DNA of 33,944 bases from Pelargonium cotyledonis (Eukaryota > Streptophyta > Magnoliopsida > Geraniales > Geraniaceae): NCBI GenBank assembly GCA_036897625.1, contig JAYMTA010000234.1, forward strand, positions 1-33,944, in the 5' to 3' direction. Positions within the stretch are counted from its first letter, which is position 1. The number at the start of each line of letters is the position of its first letter. The notes under the pieces are model-generated. The model was not told the origin of the DNA, did no database searches, and saw only the letters and a list, made by a program, of their open reading frames with translations. Positions 11,301-21,901 of this stretch are shown here, piece by piece. The position numbers and the translations under genes were made by a program.

Positions 11301-12505
11301 TTGCATATTTCTGAGTCGGGCTTAGCGGGGCTGGAGCACAAGGGATAGCAGAAGGCTCGCCATTTCCTGCTATGCCAGTACTTATCACATGGTGACCAAC
11401 AAAATCAGAGAATTCCATTCTTCTCGAGCACGGGGCCTATACAAAACACGAGAGAAAAGCTTACAAATCATCATAACACACCGCGCCTTCACGCGTAGAC
11501 AATAGAGATATCTTACTTGTATTCCAGCTACAAGCAACTGGATAAATTGATAGCAAGGGAGCAAATAGGCCTTGATGGTGCTCCCGTCTTTTACAAGCTC
11601 CACAATTGCTTGGATCGGACTTCCTTTCGTCTTGATCAAGAAATCTCTAGGTTTCGGATTCTTAGAATCACCTCCATTGGTGGATGCCTCAAAACTAACA
11701 TGTAGCTAAATACACAATTCAATGAAAAGGGTCACACATAAACTGATAATTAACTATAGGCACATGAAATTCACAAACCTTGTTCCACTGCCCTAAACGT
11801 TGCTGCTTCGCCTCGAGCTGAAGCCGAAGAAGCTGTTGCAAGTAAGGGTTCACTTCACCTTCCTGTTGCCTCCGTCGCTTGACCTGAACAAATCAACTGA
11901 AAATTAAGACAAGGTTCTTGTAGTAACAACAATCTTGAAACTATTTGATAAGTAAACCAATTAAGAACCTTAGCCAAACCAAGAGAAACCAGCAAGCAAG
12001 CAACATTGTGACCACCTAGAACAACTGTGCAGAACTGTCTGTTCTTCAACGAAGTGAAGTCCACTCTAAAAATGACATCCTAGTACAAATCTAACCATTT
12101 TAGAGGAAATTTAAGCAGAAAATTTACAAATTGAATCATTTATGTAATTAAAGAGTTTACAAATTACCTCTCCGATCAAGAGTTTTCTGAGGAACTCTCG
12201 GCTCTCCCACCCGAAAGGCTCATCAGCACCGCCATTGCTCTCACCCTACACTACACACAATCATGATCAAATTTTGAAAAGCAAAAATGTGCAAGGATTG
12301 AGTCTCAGTTACAAACCAGTTTTGGAGCAGTAATGAAGGATAGTGATATGGTTTTGGCAAGCTGTTGCTCCAAAGCCGCCAGTGTTAGAGAATCTCCGGA
12401 AGGAACTGCTACAACTCGTCCTCGGTACCATGTTATTCTGGTTGTCTGTGTCTCTGTCTCTGTCTCTGTCTCCAGGTTGGAGCTGGAGTTGGTGTTGGAC
12501 TCCAT
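8352..12505 (-). CDS. TSN1: Tudor-SN (staphylococcal nuclease-Tudor) ribonuclease
   Basis: Fifteen exons on the minus strand, in transcript order: 12505-12317, 12239-12168, 12079-11969, 11883-11779, 11705-11517, 11436-11212, 11128-11021, 10919-10749, 10652-10116, 10038-9808, 9720-9535, 9455-9378, 9293-9099, 9006-8629, 8531-8352. They give 984 aa, near the roughly 990 aa usual for plant TSN. Domains: SN1 about 22-159 (DEPFGWESREFLRKLLIGE), SN2 160-390, SN3 391-569 (APYGSPSAERR, MDFGSVFL), SN4 570-734 (VEHVFSGHRFKLLIPKEACS), Tudor about 780-840 (FEVFYIDYGNQEVVPYDSLRPL), and a split SN5 ending WQYGDIDWDDD. Tudor-SN binds RNA, acts in stress granules and P-bodies, and stabilises stress mRNAs in Arabidopsis. 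Every intron is phase 0 and GT-AG. The N-terminus has a Thr-Glu repeat. Several SN segments are more divergent than I remember for canonical plant TSN, so it could be a second paralogue. No disruption is visible. Confidence 0.93.
12444..12473. repeat. Hexanucleotide repeat encoding Thr-Glu in Tudor-SN
   Basis: A TCTCTG/TGTCTC repeat on the plus strand is read on the minus strand as alternating Thr and Glu codons (TETETETQTT) in the disordered N-terminus of Tudor-SN. Such tracts vary in length among alleles. Confidence 0.75.
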
Positions 12506-12781
12506 TTATTGCTTCTCAGTTTCTGTCCCAAATCTATGTACATCAAAATGAAAATACTCATGTGTCATTGTATCAACCCTTTAAAAGAAATGGAAAATTT
12601 TCAAATCTGATGGGGTAATTAAAGCAATTACCTATCTGTAATGAAATAGTTGGAATTGAGAAAAATGGACAAGAATTTCTTACAAACAAGTGAAAAAATA
12701 GAATTCAAGAAATGCTCCTGAAACCCAGAAAATTGAGAGTGAGATTGTGAAAATGGATGAGAAACATGAAACCATGTTGTT

Positions 12782-12789
12782 TATTTATA
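12782..12789 (-). promoter_or_regulatory. TATA box of Tudor-SN gene
   Basis: Read on the minus strand this is TATAAATA, 277 bp before the ATG. It predicts a start site near 12750 and a leader of about 245 nt, unless a leader intron shortens it. Confidence 0.55.
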
Positions 12790-12795
12790 GAGGGA

Positions 12796-12824
12796 TTGGA
12801 CAATGGACAATGGACAATGGACAT
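12796..12824. repeat. 7-bp tandem repeat beside Tudor-SN TATA box
   Basis: Four copies, the last one partial, of a 7-bp unit (TGGACAA on plus, TTGTCCA on minus) start 7 bp upstream of the TATA box on the minus strand. This is a short minisatellite in the core promoter. Copy number could vary and affect spacing of upstream elements. Confidence 0.7.
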
Positions 12825-14232
12825 GGATGGAGTAACACAAAAGGTAACACTTTTACAACTTTTCCTCTCTCTCTCTCTCTCAATGTTGCCATTTTTTTTT
12901 TTTTTGCTCAATTTTTAACTATTGAATGTTGTCAATTTCAATTTTCACACCCTCTTTTTGAATTTCAGGGAACCAATAAACCCAAATAACCCCATCCCGT
13001 ACCACATGAAGGGAGACTCGAACTTGAGATCTCTAAGAGAATATGAAACGCTTAATTGTTTGATTTGGTAACATACAAAGAGTCAAAGACTTTATTGTCT
13101 ATTAATTTTATGATTTTTTTTGTGTTTGCGATATTTTCGAACATGAATAAACTATATTGTCTTTAACGTTTTATTGGTGTATGTCGCGATGTGGACTTTG
13201 TCCTTTTAAATATTGATATTAAATAGTTCACACGTGCGTGACGATGGATTTTTTATTTTACTCATTGGTTAACTATGACTAACATGAACCATTAAAGATC
13301 AGTTATATTTACGGCCTTTAATATCTAGCTCACGAACGAATAACGACTTGACTCTTTATGACAATATCATTTTATGACTTATTGCAAACATTATGCAGTG
13401 TGAATAACGTGGATGTCTCTTTTTGTTCTTCCAACGAATAAAAGTTGACATCGACAAGTTTGATGTTTTTTACTTCACAAATATTCCAGTTCATCTTATG
13501 ATAAATTACAATTACAATTACGAATGCACTAATTTTCAAATGAATGGAGTGTTGTTGTCAAATGTTTTAACAAGTGATATTTGACACTTCTAATAATAAT
13601 CCTAAAATCGTAAAGAACCACATAAGTGACACAACAACTCAGCGTCAATTGCTCAACGTGATTGTACGAAACTAAACTTAAGAAGGATCTAATTGGAAAT
13701 GAGTCGGGTTTATTATAATACTTCATGCTTTTTTATGCAATTTAGTGACATTTCATTTTTTTTAAGTATGGGGCAAAACTAAAATTTAAAGAAACATAGG
13801 AAATAAATAAATAAATATGGTGATAAATAAGCGGTGGGAATGGGAATTGTCATGTAGTGTTGACTAACGACAACTAGTAGTAGCGTTACATAAATGGGCC
13901 AATAACAGAGTTGATACTTTAACCGTTGGAGTCTAAAACCAAGAAACGCAGTTACCGTCGAAACCGCGAGCGGTGGCGGTGACTGGTGACCACAAAACCG
14001 CGGCTACTTAAGTAATGCTTGTTTTCTGCACAAACTCGTTTCATTTCATAGCGTCACTCCTTACTCAACCGATTAAAGGTCGGATATGTTTCTGAATTTT
14101 TAAAAAATCACCGAATTAACACTTGTAATTCAAATAAACGGTTTAGACTTAAAATTTAACATTTTGGATGTGTGTACCGGCCCTTAAGTAACAAAACTCA
14201 TCTCATGGTCGAAAGACTTGATCCCTCAAAGA

Positions 14233-14878
14233 CAGTGGCAGAATCAGCATGAAAGCATAAGATAGACAAAAAAAAATTTCATTCATCAAATTTTATATAT
14301 GACTTTTTTTTATTATATTTGATGATAAGTAATAACGGTTTTATGTCATTTTTTGAGTACTTCGAGACAATTTTTTTAATAAAAATTCTTTGAGACGTAC
14401 TCAACATCGTGGGATACATGACCCCAACTTTTGAACATCGAGTGATTAAGGAGAAAACAAACCACATTAATCACTATTAAGTGAATTCTTAGAGTTTAAA
14501 TTAAATATTTTTTATTTACTTTAAATATATTTCCATTGTAACTTAGAATTTTTCTAGTAAAAAAATAATTATATTTCATATTAATGTGAAAATATAATGT
14601 AATAAATCGTATAATTAATACTAAACCGAAAACATAATTTTTTTTTTTGGGCCCATGTGATTGGTTTTTATTGAGTGAGTTTAATTCTCAAGTGTGAGCT
14701 AGTACGAAAATAATAATTGGAGTTGAACTCTGACCAGCAGAGTGGATTGGCAAAAGAGCTAACTATTGTGGCAGAAGCACAAACATGCAAATGCAAGAAA
14801 TTTATAAGTATATGTGTTATTAATTTGGAGCTGGCATACGCCAAGGCATATGAAGGCCTCCCCCTCCCTCCGCCAATG
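14233..14878. mobile_element. hAT-like non-autonomous element, 646 bp
   Basis: The left end is CAGTGGCAGAATCAGCATG. The right end, reverse-complemented, begins CATTGGCGGAGG. The element lies between perfect 8-bp direct repeats, CTCAAAGA at 14225-14232 and again at 14879-14886. An exact 8-bp duplication at hAT-type CAGTGGCGGA termini strongly supports insertion by a hAT transposase. The interior is AT-rich on the left and has no transposase frame. The TIRs match well over about ten bases only. It ends 371 bp before the INTS7 start codon. Confidence 0.78.
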
Positions 14879-14886
14879 CTCAAAGA

Positions 14887-15249
14887 CCACCTCTCTCTAA
14901 TCAAATTGATGCTCGAGTTCAATCGTTCAGAGCCTCGACTACGCTCATGTCATGGTGAATGTTCGATCAGTACCACCACGACACACTCAAGACACTTTCG
15001 GCAGTTATGAAAAACAAATGAAGCACCGTATTTTTTTCACTCACCTCTCAAGAATATCATTTCACGCTCGCCGAGCATGGTCGTCACCTTTTAGTACATT
15101 AGTTAGTTGGGCCGAAACCTGCCCCAGTTTGACTCGTGCGAAGCCCAAATTTCGTCTGCTAGGAGAGGGAAAGGTGTTGAAACGATATCGTAGAGCAACG
15201 CATATTTGAAGGAGAGAGGGTTTTAGAATCGAGAACAGAGAGTTCGAAA
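14887..15249. promoter_or_regulatory. Promoter and leader region of the INTS7 gene
   Basis: A non-coding stretch between the hAT-like element and the ATG. No clear TATA box is seen. It holds two Site II-type motifs, TGGGCC at 15108-15113 and TGGGCT in reverse (AGCCCA) at 15142-15147, 34 bp apart. TCP factors bind TGGGCC/T elements in promoters of housekeeping plant genes. Chance frames here show no known protein. Confidence 0.5.
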
Positions 15250-18200
15250 ATGGCAGAGCCAACAATGGAGAAAAATTCGGCAGCTTGCGCCATGGAATGG
15301 AGCATTGAGCTCGACAAGGCACTCCGTTCCAGAAACACAGGTCACTGCTATTTCAATTCATTCCTTTTTTATCTTCACAGAAATTTCTGGACTTTACCAC
15401 ACATTTTTATCAAATTGTTTCAGGTCGTGCCGTACAAGCAATACTGCAGTTAGGACCGAGACTCGAGCGGTGGAGCCGAGAACCAGAGCCTAAAATGGCT
15501 GTATTTAGCATGTTTGGCTTAGTTCCCGGGGAAGACAGGCTCTTCGCCAACACCATCCTCCTGCGGCTAGCCGATGCTTTCAGGTTGGGTGATAAAAGCC
15601 TCAGGCTTGCTGTTGTCAAAATTTTTAGGTGTGAGCTCAGGAACCGTAATGGAAAGAAAAGGAAAGGGAATGGTGGGATTTTGTCCAAAACCAGGGTGCA
15701 TAACCAGCCTGAGTTGCTGAGGAGAGTGAAGGTTGTGTTTGATTCAGGTGATGCAGAGTCAAGAGCACTGGCACTGGTTCTGTTTGGTTGTTGGGCTGAT
15801 TTTGCCAAGGACAGTGCTCAAATCCGATACTTGATACTTTCCAGTTTGGTATCTTCTCATGTTTTGGAGGTGAGGTCAGTGTTCTTTGTAGGAAATTTCT
15901 ACAATCAATTGATGCATTCATTTATTTAGAAATAGCTCAATGCCTGTTACAGCATTTCTTGTGATGAGACATATAATGCAGCCGTTTTGGTTTTGTTTGT
16001 GTTCTTGGAACATAGTGCAACAGATCATGATTTCCCTATTATTTGTGTGTCTAGAACCTGTGTTTTTTTAGAGCTTTTGGATGACATTGATGCAAAACTT
16101 TGTAGGATTTGATTGCAACTATTTTGTGTCTACTTTGAACAGGTAAAAGCATCTTTATATGCTGCAGGATGCTTTTGTGAGTTATCAGATGACTTCGCAC
16201 CTGTAGTTTTAGAAATGCTGATTAATTTGGTAACATCATCTGAGATATCATTAGCTGTAAGGTTGGCAGGAGTGAGGATCTTTGCAAAAATGAGGAGCTC
16301 ATTTTCAGTTGCAAGTAGAGCTTACAAGGTTATGTATCTTTTCTGATTCAACGTCTATAAATTTTTGTAGTTATAAACTATGTTGGACATGTGATGCGAT
16401 TTGGACTCACAATATGCCATTTTAGAAAACATACTACAGGATGCTTTACTACATGTTAATTTTTTAATTTAAAAATATATTTATATATAGACAATTATAT
16501 GTATTTATGGTTTTAATTGTATTGAAATTAAACTTGATAGTATGACAAATTAAAATTAACATAACTTCAAACTAAACAAACAACACTAATACTGTCCCAC
16601 AAATGAAGAAAAAAAAAACATTGCTATTACAATCATGATTATACCATGTGCATGTATTTAGAGTTATCTCTTTGCTGCTGAAATCATGTTCACTTTGGAT
16701 AGTGGTATTTATCTTTATCTATTACAAAATTGACTTTGTTTAAGTAAATGGTTTACTATTGATACCAAATAGTATGTTTGCTCTATTGAGTTTAGATATG
16801 TGCTAATGAATCCCATAAGAGCTTGTTGTGAGATAACATATTTACTTATTAGGGTATATAAATCTCACTGGGGAAGATGTAGAAAAATGCTTACTGTTGA
16901 GGAAGTACTGATCTGCAAAACTTTAAAAATCAGTGTTCTGGTGGAATATACATCTAATATGTGAATAAAAAGATTACATGGAGGCTTATAAATCCCAGCG
17001 CTAGAACTAAAATATGATAACTTCAATTGATGTCTGCCAGTTTTGCTGCTTTGCAATGAGGCTTTATTTGTTACTCAACATTAATTTATTGCAGACAGGT
17101 CTAAAGCTGGTATTAGATTCTTCAGAGGAGGACCTTTTGGTTGTGTTGCTGGTTTCACTCACAAATCTTGCTTCCAAATTGACAGTTCTGATTTCTGAAC
17201 AGGTATATGTCCATTGCTTACAGTAATTTTGAGTGCATATTGTGCAATTCAGACATTCTTCTGAGGATATGCTTTACAGTTTTCTCTACTTCAATAATGA
17301 TAATAAAATAATAGGGTAATGTTTTGTGCGCTTTTGACCACTATCACCTGCTATCTAGACAAGTTTATGGGAACAACTCTGTTCCTGTTTCGTAGAAATA
17401 TATTGTAATTCTCAACTTATGTATTATCACTTTTGACATCTGGGTGCAGGTTGAATTGCTTCTCTCATTTCTTTCAAGAGAAAGAAACGTGCGAATGCGA
17501 GAAACAGCATTAAGATGTATGCATTTTCTTCTTGTAGAAGGGGCTGTTTACATTCCTACTAATGCGAACATAATCAGACCATTGATTAGCATATTCGATG
17601 AAACTGAAGTTTCATCGGCTTTACAATGTCAAGCTCTACAGATTTTGCATAAGGTCATTCCCTGAAGCTTGTACGAATCAATTTATCATTTGGTATTGTT
17701 AGATTTAGCATTTATCAACTTATATTGGGCAATTGCAGATTCTTCTATATGAGCTACCTAATTTGCCTTGCATGGAGATGCTTGAATTTGCTAAGTTGTT
17801 AACTGTCATTCGGAATGCATCTCAATCTCCAGTATTGTCAAACAGCCTTTTAGCTACCTCTGTTCTGGCAGACATATCAAGCAAAATTATGGGAAGACCA
17901 GAAACAGGATCTGATGGTATTTGTTGCTCCTTTCATCCAAGGGAGATTATTTTATTAATTATAGAACATATGACCTTGTTGGTGAAGCCATTTTTCTATC
18001 TCGATCACACTGAGTCTCAAGTGTCCCAAGATATAAAAATCCTGTTTGGTCTTCTCCTTTTTCTGGTTGGTGAACATCCAGATCTGGGTAGCTTGGTACT
18101 GGATAATGTTAATATATTTGTTGAATATATTTTAAACATGCAAGGCAGTGTTATTAGGCCAGAAGATTTGCCTGCTACGGACACTGAGAGTTTCAAGGGA

Positions 18201-20299
18201 GAAAGAAGCATAGTCATCAGATCAAAGCTTGTATTTTATGTCTTCAAATTTATGGTGGATTGCCTTGAAAGCCTCAGTGAAGCTGGAGGTATTACCACTC
18301 AAGTATTGGACAAAGCAAAGGCCTTAGTTGGAAGTGTACATGGATGCGGCTCATTTGATGGATATATGCACACTGAATTCTCCATACTTTTGCATTCTCG
18401 AATAATTTGGGGTTGCATGGTTAATGAGAATAAGGCAAATTGTAATCTTGATAGAGACTTGGGCATGTATCTTCAAGATTCCTTGGTTGACCGTGAGGTC
18501 TTTTCTCTCAGGTGTGCAAAGATGTTGACAGAGAGGGATAACTGGTCATCTTACAGAGCTGGGATATATGCAGCTTGTCAGGCAGCATGGTTTACGGCTA
18601 CTTTTATATTTGGTCAGTTACTAACACAGGTTCAATCTGATTATTGTTGTGGCTGGTTAAAGTCGTTGATTCAATTAGCTCACGCAGAGAGTAAAATTCA
18701 GCTCTTTCTTTTACCTAAGGAGAGGTCTAATTTAATAGATTGGTTGGAGATAAACAAAACCTCTATCCTGCTTTTGGGGGATGATTTTGATGAGGTCGGT
18801 CAGGATGCATCTGGGAATATGAATGCTCCCGTGCTAACTAAAATCCTTCTTGGGGCTTCATATGGCATTTTCTCTTCAGGAGAATCTTTAGATGCTGCTG
18901 CTGTCTCGTCAGGCCAGGCGTTTTCTTTCCAGAGATGGTTTTTGGCTCAAAGAGCAAAGGTTCTGGGAACAGTTATGGAGATACTTAAAGTTGGGGTGGT
19001 TCCTGATCAGAATATAATCAGCATTGTTGGACATGTTCATAATTGTAATATGCTTGAGACCTTAAAATCATTGCAGCAACTATCTTTTCGGTTGAAGAGG
19101 CTAGCCCATGAGTATGATCTAATTGCTACATCATTCATTGGCATGGATAACAAAAGCGCAAAAATCATCTCAGCACTTGCACTCAGTTGTTCTCTATTAG
19201 CTTTTACTACTGGGTTTTCTACTTTCATTCCAAATCTACGTGCCCACAAGGCTACTGAAACATTTGATCCAGAGAATAAAGATGCATGTTTACAAGCAGT
19301 TCTACTTCAGAATTTAGTTGGGCGGTTGAAGAATATAGATTGTGATACGAGAAGGAATATCAGTTCACTTTTAGAGGTCAGTGGGCACCCCAAGAACTGT
19401 TTTCACTTGCAGTCCAGAAATCAAATACTGAATATTGGTTGTGAAGCAAGACACCTGCATACTGTTTGTAACTATGCTGTTTCATGCCTTGTTTGCTTGC
19501 AAAATGAGGCAAGTGTGGTGCAAAGTGAGGAGATAGTATCCAAAATTACCAAGGATGGTCTGCAACTTTTATTGGACGTCATTATGAAATGGATGCACGT
19601 ACCTTTTCGAATTCCCAAGTACTTCTTCAAAGTAAGGTATGTCAAATAGTTACCACTTACCATTGTTACGATCAATTGTTCTTGTTCTGTTGTATAATTT
19701 AAACACGATTCTAATTTATGAACTTGATGTTAAAATACAGGCCTTGCATGGGGTCAGAGCTTTTTGCATTCAGTGCAGATGCTAGGAACTCAAACAGGAT
19801 ATTGGTCACTCCAGGCTCCCACCTATCTCTAAATCTTTGTCTGCAGCTCAAGAATTTGCCGTCAGATTTCCCAGCTCAACTGACCAAGCTGTACTGCATC
19901 CTTTCTTCCGGACCATCCTTTCTAGCAACAAGACCAACCGGAGGTAGCAAGGAACAAGAACAACAGGCTTACTACAAACCTTGGGAAACCGATGACATGT
20001 TAGAAATGAACGAAAAGCTGTCGCATTACGTCACAGAGCGTACAAAAAAGACCAATGGGAAGCGTCGGAGGGACACTGATAAAGATCAAAGGGTTGTGGA
20101 TGCATTTTCGCGCTTCAAAGTGAACGAGAGACGACAAGGGTTCTCAAACTGTATCCTGGATGTTTCCAATTTCCCAATAGGTAGTTACAGAATCAGATGG
20201 CATAGCTGTTGTATAGACAATCAGGGTCGTTATTGGAGCCTCCTCCCTAAAAGTGCAGGACCTGTATTTACAATACAAGAATCTCCTGAATTCCTATGA
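15250..20299 (+). CDS. SIEL: Integrator complex subunit 7 homologue (SIEL-like ARM-repeat protein)
   Basis: Seven exons: 15250-15340, 15424-15869, 16143-16328, 17095-17202, 17450-17653, 17739-19636, 19741-20299. They give 1163 aa, close to the roughly 1130-aa Arabidopsis protein At4g20060 (SIEL/EMB1895). The N-terminus has the INTS7 signature: an ELDKALRSRNTGRAVQ helix, then LLRLADAFRLGDKSLRLAV and helical ARM/HEAT-like repeats through about residue 550. The C-terminal part (from about 980, PCMGSELFAFSADARN) is a beta-rich domain ending IQESPEFL. In animals INTS7 belongs to the Integrator complex that processes snRNA 3' ends. In Arabidopsis SIEL binds SHORT-ROOT, aids its cell-to-cell movement and is needed for embryogenesis. 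Exon 6 alone carries 632 codons. All joints are GT-AG and keep frame. The start has no upstream in-frame ATG with family similarity. No damage is visible. Confidence 0.92.
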
Positions 20300-20598
20300 T
20301 TATTTATAGTACATTTGTTACTGGTTCCTTAAAAAGACCTTGCCGACAAATCTGAAAAGATAAAATGATTAAACTCTTGTTTAGTGTAAATGATTCAATT
20401 ATTTATATCTGATTGGTTCTTGGATTGTTCGTTTAGAAATGGACCAGAGAAGAAGAATAGACACGTGTGGGCCCATAATAGGTCACGTTGGGCCCACACG
20501 TGCAGAGACAAGGATCACGATTTTGATGTTACCCAAAACGACACGCGTAGAGAGTGACTTTAATCACACTCGTTTTTTGATTTCCTTGTAGTAAATTT
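20300..20598. promoter_or_regulatory. INTS7 3' end and OTU gene promoter
   Basis: About 300 bp separate the INTS7 stop codon from the TATA box of the next gene on the same strand. The region therefore holds the INTS7 3' UTR and the OTU promoter, including the palindrome at 20462-20502 and an ACGCGT motif at 20543-20548. Confidence 0.6.
20462..20502. promoter_or_regulatory. Palindrome of two G-boxes and two Site II motifs
   Basis: A perfect 14-bp inverted repeat: CACGTGTGGGCCCA at 20462-20475 and TGGGCCCACACGTG at 20489-20502, around a 13-bp spacer that itself contains CACGT. Each arm joins a G-box (CACGTG, bZIP/bHLH) to TGGGCCCA, a TCP/Site II-type motif. It lies about 97 bp upstream of the OTU TATA box. 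The symmetry is seen directly; factor binding is inferred. Confidence 0.75.
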
Positions 20599-20606
20599 TA
20601 TAAAAA
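20599..20606 (+). promoter_or_regulatory. TATA box of the OTU gene
   Basis: TATAAAAA at this position predicts a start near 20632. That is just before the (AACC)n tract, which would then be in the leader. Confidence 0.5.
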
Positions 20607-20631
20607 TCGTTGTGTGCGCGATTGACAATCC

Positions 20632-20915
20632 GCGAAAGCTAACCAACCAACCAACCAACCAAACCGACGACTCTCTCTGTCCGCGTAAATTTATTGATTG
20701 CTCATTTCGAAGCATCCCATATATTGCTGCTTCATTCTCTTCTTCCGATTGAAATTTTCATTGCAGAAGACGACCAAAACATCTGCCTTTTCGGTTCCGA
20801 CAGCGTCAACAACCTTGTTTGGAACAGACAAAAGTCAAATTGATTTCGTGTCTGTCTACACTCTGCAATCCGTTTTCAGGCGAAACCCCTCATTTTCTGG
20901 ATTTGGCAATCCAAG
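20632..20915 (+). other. 5' leader exon of the OTU gene
   Basis: Inferred non-coding first exon. It begins near an AACC repeat at 20641-20660 and ends with AATCCAAG before a GTGACG donor at 20916. I found no ATG in it, which fits a 5' UTR. The leader intron (20916 to about 21834-21840) ends in three consecutive CAG acceptors shortly before the ATG at 21902. Exact ends need transcript data. Confidence 0.5.
20641..20660. repeat. AACC tetranucleotide repeat
   Basis: Five tandem AACC units lie at the likely start of the OTU transcript leader. Confidence 0.85.
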
Positions 20916-21901
20916 GTGACGATTTTGTCTCTGGCTCTGTCTTTTATTGATTGTTAATTTGTTATTATTATTGTTATTAAATAAATGGATTGGGTTTTCA
21001 GTCTTCTCCTTTTGATTATTGAAAATGTAAACGCAATTGGGTTTTGGGTTTTTGAATCGATCAGGGTCAGGATCTGTATTGTTTTCCTTGATTGAATGCG
21101 GATCGTATTTATGTGAAATGCTATGTTTTGTTTCATTTGGGTCGGTTGATTCTTGGGGTTGTCTTGTTCTTTGTATCTATCTTTCTGCTGAGAATGGCCT
21201 CGATTTTGGGTTCGTGACTGCTTAATGGTCAGTTTTCCCTTAATTGATGCTATCTGTTGTTTGTCTTGTTGAGAGCTTTCCACCCTTAAATTGAGCGTGT
21301 CTTGTATCTCCCTGGTCATTTTTTGATCATGTATTGCTTTTAATGTTTCTTTAACCTTTACTCAAATATGAATTAGGTATTTCTGATTTCTGATGATGAA
21401 TTCATGATGGGTTTAGCAATAAATGGCACTTAAAGTGGGTTTCTTGGAAAATCTGAATATATTCACCCATCGTAATGTGTCTGTACCATTCCATTATTTG
21501 ACAATGAACACTTGAAGTATTGAATATAGGCATCATATCATATATTGGACTATCTTCAGTGTTTCCGTCGTTTGCACTTCTATTTTCATATCTCAAATAT
21601 TTATAACGATATTTATGAATGTATCCATAGGAACTTGTATCTTGTATCATTTGAAAGGTTCATGGTTACTTACATACGCAACTTCTTTCATTATGTCAAT
21701 GCACTGTGCATTAGGCTACTTTTCAAGTAACTAGTTTAGGTTATAATTGTTTTCTCTTAATCATTCATTTGTCATCGAGGTAACATTCTTGGAATTATAG
21801 AAACTGATTGAAGCATTTAACTGTGGCATTTCAGCAGCAGAGGATCATCATAGCTGCTGGTTACTGCATAAAAAACATATCGGTAACTTCTGGGTTGCAT
21901 T

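Larger units (their letters stand above)
12506..14232. other. Divergent intergenic region, left part
   Basis: The first 280 bp hold the Tudor-SN leader and core promoter. Beyond that, to 14232, I see AT-rich DNA without a recognisable gene. The short frames at 12705-12989 and 13529-13726 have no family resemblance. A (CT)n tract lies near 12862-12882. Confidence 0.55.

Noticed and set aside
20698-20919. 73-codon plus-strand frame before the OTU gene
   Set aside because: It does not start with ATG, lies in the inferred 5' leader exon and has no recognisable similarity.
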